Source: Lachnospiraceae bacterium | GTDB taxonomy: Bacteria > Bacillota_A > Clostridia > Lachnospirales > Lachnospiraceae | Assembly: GCA_018365895.1 (NCBI GenBank) | Contig: JAGZJD010000011.1 | Location: forward strand, 1-52,809 | Length of the DNA stretch: 52,809 nt | Direction of reading: 5' to 3' | Notes under the pieces: generated by a model | Told to the model about the DNA's origin: nothing | The model's database searches: none | The model's input: only the letters and a program-made list of their open reading frames with translations | Made by a program: the position numbers and the translations under genes | Shown here: positions 44,493 through 52,809 of the stretch, piece by piece | Layout of the letters: each line of letters begins with the position of its first letter | How positions within the stretch are numbered: the stretch's first letter is position 1

Positions 44493-45527
44493 TTGGGAAT
44501 TATACTGGCATTATTGCTGTTTGGCATTATCGTTATGTTTCACGAGCTGGGACATTTTCTGCTTGCCAAGAAAAACGGTATTAATGTTTCTGAATTTGCA
44601 ATCGGAATGGGACCGACACTTGTCAGTACCAAGAAAAATGGCACAGTGTATTCATTGAAGCTTCTTCCGATTGGTGGGTTTTGTGCGATGGGAGAAGATG
44701 AAGAAGATACAAATGATGAAGGAAGCTTCAACAGTAAATCTGTCTGGGCAAGAATTTCAGTAATTGCTGCCGGACCGCTGTTTAATTTCCTTATGGCATT
44801 TGTGCTCTCTGTTATTCTTGTTGCATGGAATGGATGTGATGTTCCGGTGGTAGCAGATGTCATTGATGGTCTTTCAGCACAGGAACAGGGAATTCAGGCG
44901 GGGGATAAGATTGTAAGACTGAATGATAAGCGAATCCATCTCTCGCGGGAAATCACACTCTTTAACCAGATGAATAAAGATAAGACAGTTGAAGTAGAAT
45001 TTGAGAGAGAGGGTAAGAAGCATACTGTTATGATTGAACGGACATATGATGAAGAGTCCGGGGGATACCTTATGGGAATCATGCGTTCGAATCAGTATGA
45101 AAAAGCAAATGTGCTTACTTCTCTCCAATACGGTGTCTATGAAGTCAAGTATTGGATTGACTCGGTTATTGACAGTTTGAAAATGCTTGTAACTGGAGCA
45201 ATCGGTCTGGATCAGCTGTCAGGCCCGGTCGGTGTTGTAGACTTTGTAGATGACTCTTATCAGGAAACGAAAGAATATGGGATATCGGCAGTTGTGATTA
45301 CTTTTATGAATATTGCAATTTTGTTGAGTGCTAACTTGGGAGTAATGAATCTCCTTCCGATTCCTGCGATGGATGGTGGAAGACTTGTATTTTTGATTCT
45401 TGAGGCAATCCGAGGAAAACGGATTCCGCCGGAGAAAGAAGGAATGGTACATTTCGCAGGATTTGTGGCATTGATGCTTCTAATGGTTTTTGTGCTTTTC
45501 AATGACTTGAAACACGTGTTTATGTAG
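44493..45527 (+). CDS. rseP: Site-2 intramembrane zinc metalloprotease RseP
   Basis: The 344-residue protein has the zinc motif 'FHELGHFLLAKKNG' (HExxH at about 18-22), one PDZ domain (about 115-195) and the second metal motif 'LLPIPAMDGGRL' (about 288-299). Members cleave anti-sigma factors or signal-peptide remnants within the membrane. The start is a TTG directly after the dxr stop codon, with GGTGGAG upstream. In many genomes ispG follows; here only pseudogene debris does. Confidence 0.94.
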   Translation: MGIILALLLFGIIVMFHELGHFLLAKKNGINVSEFAIGMGPTLVSTKKNGTVYSLKLLPIGGFCAMGEDEEDTNDEGSFNSKSVWARISVIAAGPLFNFLMAFVLSVILVAWNGCDVPVVADVIDGLSAQEQGIQAGDKIVRLNDKRIHLSREITLFNQMNKDKTVEVEFEREGKKHTVMIERTYDEESGGYLMGIMRSNQYEKANVLTSLQYGVYEVKYWIDSVIDSLKMLVTGAIGLDQLSGPVGVVDFVDDSYQETKEYGISAVVITFMNIAILLSANLGVMNLLPIPAMDGGRLVFLILEAIRGKRIPPEKEGMVHFAGFVALMLLMVFVLFNDLKHVFM

Positions 45528-45539
45528 AGGGAGATACGA

Positions 45540-45758
45540 AAAAATGCTGACAATTTTTATCGGAATTTTCAGGACAAATACGATCTAATCAATTGGTATT
45601 TTGATAAAATTTTGTTGGAATCTTTTGAATATATGGGAGAGGGAAGGACAATTTATGAAGGGCTTCTAAATAAGTTTTCTTTCATCAGTAAGGAAAAACT
45701 GTTTTTTAAAGCAGCTTTTAAAAATGATGCTCAGAACTGCTTATTGACGGCTCAGTAG
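45540..45758 (+). pseudogene. Remnant of a TetR-family regulator, N-terminal part lost
   Basis: In one frame the sequence reads FYRNFQDKYDLINWYFDKI, typical of the end of a TetR recognition helix and the start of the ligand domain, and continues to a stop at 45756-45758. The DNA-binding part before it is missing and rseP lies directly upstream, so the copy is 5'-truncated. It resembles the DhaS-like TetR subgroup. It has no start codon or ribosome site of its own. Confidence 0.7.
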
Positions 45759-45982
45759 GTGCTTGGAAAGATAAAAGGTACGCCGGAGATGACAGAAAAG
45801 CATCTATTAATGCAGTACAGCAGTTGTCTGTTGATGTTGGAATTCCGACAAAACTGGAAGCACTGAAAGAAGAAGATTTGCAGTTCCTGGCAGAATCTGC
45901 GCATGCAGATGCATGTGCTCCGGGTAATCCTAAAGATGCAAGTATAGAAGATCTGAAAGCATTGTTTAGAAAAGTAATGTAG
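45758..45982 (+). pseudogene. Remnant of an iron-containing alcohol dehydrogenase, C-terminal end only
   Basis: About 74 codons correspond to the C terminus of a FucO-type iron alcohol dehydrogenase, with motifs 'VQQLSVDVGIPTKL' and 'LAESAHADACAPGNPKD' in order. Residues between the two blocks seem missing (about three), and the metal-binding N-terminal three quarters of the protein are absent. It abuts the TetR remnant, suggesting that a regulator-dehydrogenase locus was deleted internally. Confidence 0.7.
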
Positions 45983-46002
45983 ATATAAAATTGATATGCA
46001 GA

Positions 46003-46032
46003 AGAGGGCAGGAGAACTGTCCTCTTTTTTTA
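46003..46032 (+). terminator. Terminator after the pseudogene remnants
   Basis: AGAGGGCAG/CTGTCCTCT stem with GAGAA loop, then a long T run. It may end transcription from the rseP operon. Confidence 0.85.
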
Positions 46033-46152
46033 AGAAATTTTGCGAAATTCTATCTTGGGATTGACAAGTATAGTATAATGGTTACAAAATGTTATTCGTA
46101 AAAATAGTTGCTGAGAAGCAGATATGACATTGACATGAAGTGAGGAAACCAT

Positions 46153-46818
46153 ATGAAAAAGATACTGATTATTGAAGATGACAAAAGTCTTCAGAAGGAA
46201 CTCTATACATTGCTGATAAACAGTGGCTATGAGGCTGAAATTGTTACTGTATTTGAAAAAGTAGTATCGCAGATCACTGGAACAGATGCAGATCTTGTGC
46301 TTCTGGATATTAAGATTCCCGGAATGACAGGAGATTTTATCCTGCGGGAAGTGCGTAAGACATCACAGATTCCGGTGATTATGGTAACGAGCAAGAATTC
46401 AGATATGGATGAAGTGTTATGCATGAGTTATGGAGCAGATGACTATATTACAAAGCCTTATCATCCGGCATTGCTTCTTCTGCATATCGAAGCAGTACTA
46501 AAGCGGACAGGGGAAACGAGCGGACAGATGCAGGCATACCGTGGGCTTCAGATCTGTCCGGCAAAAAGCTGCCTTGTGCAAGGCGAGGAAGAGATTCTGC
46601 TGTCAAAGAATGAATTCGGGATTTTCAGCTATCTTTTAGAGCATGTGGGAGAGATTGTAACCCGGGAAGAGATTATGAGTTATCTTTGGGATAACGAGAA
46701 ATTTGTAGATGATAATACTTTGACTGTTAATATTACGCGCCTTCGCAGAAAGCTGGAAGAGGCAGGTCTGCATGATGTAATTGAAACAAGAAGAGGACAG
46801 GGGTATATCTTATTATGA
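46153..46818 (+). CDS. bceR: BceR-type OmpR-family response regulator
   Basis: The 221-residue regulator has a receiver domain (residues 1-115; phosphorylated Asp in 'LVLLDIKIPG', near residue 52; Lys in 'ITKPYHP') and a C-terminal winged helix (about 125-221, 'ILLSKNEFGIFSYLLEHVGEIVTREEIMSYLW', 'VNITRLRRKLEE'). It pairs with the downstream kinase, overlapping by 4 bases, and with a BceAB transporter, the arrangement known for peptide-antibiotic detoxification. GTGAGGAAACC precedes the ATG. No strong promoter is evident. Confidence 0.93.
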   Translation: MKKILIIEDDKSLQKELYTLLINSGYEAEIVTVFEKVVSQITGTDADLVLLDIKIPGMTGDFILREVRKTSQIPVIMVTSKNSDMDEVLCMSYGADDYITKPYHPALLLLHIEAVLKRTGETSGQMQAYRGLQICPAKSCLVQGEEEILLSKNEFGIFSYLLEHVGEIVTREEIMSYLWDNEKFVDDNTLTVNITRLRRKLEEAGLHDVIETRRGQGYILL

Positions 46819-47855
46819 CATGGAATCGGTATTGCCGTGGGAAATTTGTTCCCGCATTGATTTTTATTACAGCAGATATTCTGGCCGCTTATTTGCTTTT
46901 TGGACTGCGTATCAACCGGCAAGTCAGTATGTTACTTCTCGGAGTAATGATTGGGAGTCAGGTGCTGGCAGTTTGCTTTGATTATTGGAAAAAGAAACGA
47001 TTTTACGACAGCGTTTTTCGAAAACTTGAAAAGCTCGATCAGAAATATCTTCTGCCGGAGCTTTTGGAACATCCGGATTTTGGCGAGGGAGAGGTGCTGA
47101 CAGAGGTTTTGTATGAGACTGACCGGGCAATGCATGAGTATTTGCGTCAGTACCGGGATGAAATGAAAGAATTACAAGATTATATGGAACTTTGGGTTCA
47201 TGAAATCAAACTGCCGATCGCAAGTCTTGTTTTAATGCTGCATAATGATAACCTGTTGTCAGGAGAGAAAGTAAAGGCACAAGTAAAGAGGATTGAATGT
47301 GCAGTAGAGCAAATCCTATATTATACACGGGGGCAGAATACGGAGAAAGATTATCTGATTAAAACGTATTCACTGGAACAGATTATCGGAAGAGTCCTGC
47401 AGTCAGAAAAGGAAGCAATTCTGGGACAACAGATTCATCTAAAGTTGGAAGGATTAAAATGTCGAGTGCAGACGGACAGCAAGTGGATGGAGTTTATTGT
47501 GCGGCAAATTTTGAATAATAGTTTAAAATACTTAAAAGGAAAAGAGGACGAAATCTGTATTACTGGGCGTGAAGAAGAGGACTGTACAATACTTTCTCTA
47601 TGGGACAACGGAATTGGAATAGAGGAAAGTGAACTTTCTCGTGTGTTTGAGAAATCTTTCACCGGTGAAAATGGAAGACGCGTTCAGTCGTCTACAGGAA
47701 TGGGACTATATCTATGTAAAAAACTTTGCGGGAAGCTGGGACATGATATTTTGATCCATTCTGTGAAAAATAGTTATACAGAAGTTGAAATACGATTTTG
47801 GAAACACGAGTTCTACCAGGTGTTGGAAGATGACGGAAAGCTTACAAAACTGTAA
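46815..47855 (+). CDS. bceS: BceS-type intramembrane-sensing histidine kinase
   Basis: The 346-residue kinase has two closely spaced N-terminal transmembrane segments (about residues 13-55) with almost no external loop, as in BceS. The phosphorylated histidine is in 'LWVHEIKLPIASLVLML' (about 129). The HATPase_c domain follows (N-box 'ILNNSLKYLK', G-box 'WDNGIGIEES', 'GMGLYLCKKLCGKLGH'). In known systems these kinases sense through the BceAB transporter, here encoded just downstream. Its ATG overlaps the regulator's stop. Confidence 0.92.
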   Translation: MTWNRYCRGKFVPALIFITADILAAYLLFGLRINRQVSMLLLGVMIGSQVLAVCFDYWKKKRFYDSVFRKLEKLDQKYLLPELLEHPDFGEGEVLTEVLYETDRAMHEYLRQYRDEMKELQDYMELWVHEIKLPIASLVLMLHNDNLLSGEKVKAQVKRIECAVEQILYYTRGQNTEKDYLIKTYSLEQIIGRVLQSEKEAILGQQIHLKLEGLKCRVQTDSKWMEFIVRQILNNSLKYLKGKEDEICITGREEEDCTILSLWDNGIGIEESELSRVFEKSFTGENGRRVQSSTGMGLYLCKKLCGKLGHDILIHSVKNSYTEVEIRFWKHEFYQVLEDDGKLTKL

Positions 47856-47944
47856 GGTTCTGTTATAGAAATCGATGGATGGAATCCACCTGTTTCGCTA
47901 TACTCACAAGTGTAAGAAAAGAACAGGAAAGGAGACGAATACAC

Positions 47945-48712
47945 ATGGCAGAAATGTTGCGAGTGGAAGAAGTAGAAAAATATTATGGAAATAAGTCAAA
48001 TTTAACGAAAGCGATTGATAAAATTTCATTAAGCGTAGATAAGGGGGAATTTGCGGCAATTATGGGACCAAGCGGATCCGGAAAAACAACACTGTTAAAT
48101 ATGATTGCAACGATTGATAAGGTAACGGCAGGACATATTTATCTTAGCGGAACAGATATTACAAAGATTCGTGGAGAGGCTATGAACCGGTTTCGGAGGG
48201 AGATGCTGGGATTCATTTTTCAGGATTTTAATTTACTGGATACGCTTACTATTTATGAAAATATCGCACTGGCGCTGCAGATTCAGAAGGTAAAACCGGA
48301 AGAAATTGACCGAAGAGTAGTAGAAACTGCGCACCTTATGAATCTGGAACAGATTTTGAATAAATATCCATATCAGGTTTCCGGTGGAGAGAAACAGAGG
48401 ACTGCATCTGCACGGGCAATCATTACTCGCCCGAAATTGATTCTGGCAGACGAACCGACAGGCGCTCTTGATTCTAAAAATGCGAAAAATCTAATGGAGC
48501 ATCTGTTAGAGATGAACAAAAAGCGTGAGGCAACAATCCTCATGGTCACACATGATGCGTTTACTGCAAGTTATGCAGACCGGGTGATCTTTATTAAGGA
48601 TGGAAAACTTTACAGCGAAATCCGCAAAGGAAATGGCGGTCGCAAAGCTTTTTTTGATAAAATCATTGATATGATGAGTCTATTGGGAGGCGATTTTAAT
48701 GATGTTATTTAG
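47945..48712 (+). CDS. bceA: BceA-type ABC transporter ATPase
   Basis: The 255-residue ATPase has the Walker A GPSGSGKTTLLNM (about 39-51), Q-loop in 'IFQDFNLLDTLT', signature 'VSGGEKQRTASARA' and Walker B 'KLILADEPTGALD'. It powers the BceB permease. The ATG at 47945 has AAGGAGACG upstream; an in-frame ATG at 47879 lacks one. Its last 14 bases overlap the permease. Confidence 0.95.
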   Translation: MAEMLRVEEVEKYYGNKSNLTKAIDKISLSVDKGEFAAIMGPSGSGKTTLLNMIATIDKVTAGHIYLSGTDITKIRGEAMNRFRREMLGFIFQDFNLLDTLTIYENIALALQIQKVKPEEIDRRVVETAHLMNLEQILNKYPYQVSGGEKQRTASARAIITRPKLILADEPTGALDSKNAKNLMEHLLEMNKKREATILMVTHDAFTASYADRVIFIKDGKLYSEIRKGNGGRKAFFDKIIDMMSLLGGDFNDVI

Positions 48713-50726
48713 CCTTTCCATAAAAAACATGAAAAAGAGCATAAAAGATTACGGAATTTATTTTTTTACACTTGTAATTGGCGTTGCAATCTTTTATGTG
48801 TTTAATTCGCTGGAGACGCAGACAGTAATGGAGCAGCTGAGCGAATCTACAAAATCTATTATTATATTAATGACACGAACACTGGAAATTGTAAGTGTGT
48901 TTGTGGCAGCAGTGCTTGGATTCCTTATGGTATATGCAAATCGATTTTTAATCCGCAGGCGAAAGAAAGAATTCGGTGTATATCTGCTCCTCGGTATGGG
49001 GAAAGGTGCAGTGTCCAGAATTTTATTTTTTGAAACAGTATTTATTGGAGTTATATCACTGGCAATCGGTCTTTGTATTGGGGTGTTTGGGGCTCAGCTT
49101 GCATCGATTGCAGTGGCAAATATGTTTCAGGTGGACATGAGTCGTTTTACCTTTACATTTTCTCCGGATGCTTTTGGGAAAACAATTTTATACTTTAGCA
49201 TCATGTATGTGATTGTTATGATATTCAATACCGTATCTGTACGAAGGAGCAGACCGATTGAACTGCTGCAGTCGGGCAGGAAAAATGAAGAGCTGAAAAT
49301 GAAAAATACAACCATCTGTACGATTGTATTTCTGATAGCGGTACTTGTTCTCGGACACGCATACTGGCAAGTAACCGGAGGCATAGAAGAGATGCAGTAT
49401 GCAGATGCGCTCATAACTCCGATCTTGGAAGGAATTGTGGCTACATTTCTTATCTTCTGGTCTCTTTCCGGACTGCTGCTGAAATTTGTTATGAATACAA
49501 AAGGAATTTATTTTCGGGCGCTTCATTCTTTTACACTGCGTCAGCTTCACAGTAAGATACATACAATGGTATTTTCGATGACCGTAACCTGTCTTATGCT
49601 GTTTTTAACGATCTGCGTACTGTCAGCAGGATTAGCGCTGAATGAGACGGCAAAACGGGAAGTGGAAGAGAATGTCCCGAAAGATATTCAGATTACAGCG
49701 CCGGGAGAGGATGTAGAGACAAAAATCCAGGAAGCAGGAGCAGATCTGGCGCTCCTGGAAGCGCCGACAACGATTCGGATTTATGAAAACGGACTGACGA
49801 TGGGAGATACGCTCAGCGCTTCTGTAAAAAAGGAATTTCCGATGTTGGCATACGGAACAAAAGAGGAATTTGTTCCACTTAGTGAATACAATCGCCTGGC
49901 TGAACAGACAGGACAGACGACTTATGAACTGGAAGAGAATCAGTATGTGCTTCTGGCAAGTTTTGAACAGATGGCAGAAGTGCGAAACCGCTCTCTTCAG
50001 GAAGGAGTTCCGGTTACAATCGACGGGAAAGTGTACGAACCAAAGTATGACGCTTGTCAGAATGGATATGTATACATGACCGGAAGCCGGATCAATACAG
50101 GAATTTACATTGTTCCCGATGATGCTGTAAAACAGATGACCTGTGTGTTTAGCACATTAACGGCAGATTATAATGTGCCGCAGAAAGAAAAGAAGGAGAC
50201 AGAAAAAGCGTTTTTAGATAAGCTGTATGCAGTAAATGAAGTTGTTGAGAAAAACGCATTGAGTCAGCTGGAAACGACAACGGATGCTGCCTATATTTTT
50301 GAAATCAGTACGAAAATTATCCATATGGAGAGCAGTGCAGGTCTTGGGACAATTGTGACATTTATCGGTATTTATCTGGGAATTATCTTTCTGATTTCCA
50401 GTGCAGCAGTGTTGGCGCTCAAAGAATTATCCGACCACCTGGATAACAAAGTACGGTATGAGATGCTTCGAAAGATTGGAGTGGATGAGAAGATGATTCA
50501 TCATTCCATGCTGCAGCAGACAGCGATATTTTTCGGTCTTCCCCTGCTTCTGGCAATGATTCATTCGGTATTTGGAATTCAGTTTGCACAATTTCTGCTT
50601 GGAACGGTGGGATATGTGAATATGGGCTCCTCTCTGTTTCCGACAGCAGGAGTGATTGTATTGATTTACGGAGGGTATTTTCTGATTACTTATATGACAG
50701 AGAAACGAGTGATGCGGGAAGATTAA
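48699..50726 (+). CDS. bceB: BceB-type ABC transporter permease with large extracellular domain
   Basis: The 675-residue permease has about ten transmembrane segments and a large extracellular domain (about residues 310-540) between the seventh and eighth, as in BceB. FtsX-like segments are at both ends. Such transporters free lipid targets (bacitracin, lantibiotics) from peptides and signal to the kinase. The natural ligand is unknown here. The gene overlaps bceA by 14 bases. Confidence 0.93.
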   Translation: MMLFSLSIKNMKKSIKDYGIYFFTLVIGVAIFYVFNSLETQTVMEQLSESTKSIIILMTRTLEIVSVFVAAVLGFLMVYANRFLIRRRKKEFGVYLLLGMGKGAVSRILFFETVFIGVISLAIGLCIGVFGAQLASIAVANMFQVDMSRFTFTFSPDAFGKTILYFSIMYVIVMIFNTVSVRRSRPIELLQSGRKNEELKMKNTTICTIVFLIAVLVLGHAYWQVTGGIEEMQYADALITPILEGIVATFLIFWSLSGLLLKFVMNTKGIYFRALHSFTLRQLHSKIHTMVFSMTVTCLMLFLTICVLSAGLALNETAKREVEENVPKDIQITAPGEDVETKIQEAGADLALLEAPTTIRIYENGLTMGDTLSASVKKEFPMLAYGTKEEFVPLSEYNRLAEQTGQTTYELEENQYVLLASFEQMAEVRNRSLQEGVPVTIDGKVYEPKYDACQNGYVYMTGSRINTGIYIVPDDAVKQMTCVFSTLTADYNVPQKEKKETEKAFLDKLYAVNEVVEKNALSQLETTTDAAYIFEISTKIIHMESSAGLGTIVTFIGIYLGIIFLISSAAVLALKELSDHLDNKVRYEMLRKIGVDEKMIHHSMLQQTAIFFGLPLLLAMIHSVFGIQFAQFLLGTVGYVNMGSSLFPTAGVIVLIYGGYFLITYMTEKRVMRED

Positions 50727-50747
50727 ACAAGGAGTGGAGAAAACAAT

Positions 50748-52809
<2,062 letters not shown>

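Overview
The window reads as a chromosomal segment of a low-GC, anaerobic gut Firmicute of the Lachnospiraceae type. The evidence is AGGAGG-type ribosome sites, near-consensus sigma-A promoters, a bifunctional AdhE, a T-box, a LicT-controlled PTS, a BceRSAB module and a decarboxylase very like the Ruminococcus gnavus tryptophan decarboxylase. The species cannot be fixed from sequence alone. I see no prophage, insertion sequence, CRISPR array, tRNA or rRNA.

Layout. 1-2.7 kb: the end of a secreted NlpC/P60 hydrolase, then rpsB-tsf behind a folded leader. 2.8-5.3 kb: an ArsC/YffB-like thioredoxin-fold protein, a peroxiredoxin, and a CNNM/CorC-type membrane protein preceded by an acidic mini-ORF. 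5.4-10.5 kb: a poorly characterised cluster (PucR regulator, DUF1177 protein, DUF3100 membrane protein, small membrane protein, M20 amidohydrolase). 10.7-13.7 kb: a small (p)ppGpp synthetase and a DUF2812-PadR-metallo-beta-lactamase operon with a clear double operator. 13.8-20.4 kb: an amino-acid region with an aromatic-amino-acid decarboxylase, two convergent LysR regulators, an AGCS symporter, and a T-box followed by brnQ. 20.5-24.7 kb: a LicT-antiterminated GlcNAc/glucose-type PTS operon containing an odd transglutaminase-like gene. 24.8-26.9 kb: a LytTR regulator with its membrane partner, then a LysR. 27.0-33.3 kb: the complete F1Fo ATP synthase operon atpBEFHAGDC. 33.3-38.1 kb: a CDF metal exporter behind a NiCo riboswitch, divergent adhE, and a small-molecule kinase. 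38.3-40.4 kb: a short prepilin peptidase and a ClC antiporter. 40.4-45.5 kb: pyrH-frr-uppS-cdsA-dxr-rseP, followed by remnants of two dead genes. 46.1-50.7 kb: a BceRSAB peptide-sensing/detoxification module. 50.7-52.8 kb: a LacI regulator and a GH13 alpha-glucosidase cut by the window end.

Genome logic. In many bacteria rpsB-tsf runs directly into pyrH-frr-uppS-cdsA-dxr-rseP. Here the two halves keep the same strand but are separated by about 38 kb of transport, fermentation and energy genes, and rseP is followed by gene debris rather than ispG. Amino-acid and sugar uptake (AGCS, BrnQ, PTS), mixed fermentation (AdhE), proton-type ATP synthase and amine production fit a gut fermenter.

Regulation visible in the sequence includes a candidate S2 leader, a NiCo riboswitch with terminator, an Ile-type T-box, a LicT RAT/terminator, an exact PadR-type inverted repeat, a 16-bp palindrome inside the CDF promoter, and a LacI-type operator on the GH13 promoter. 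Stretches over about 300 bases without an intact gene are 18705-19055 (T-box leader), 34284-34675 (riboswitch and two divergent promoters) and 45528-46152 (pseudogene remnants, terminator, weak promoter region).
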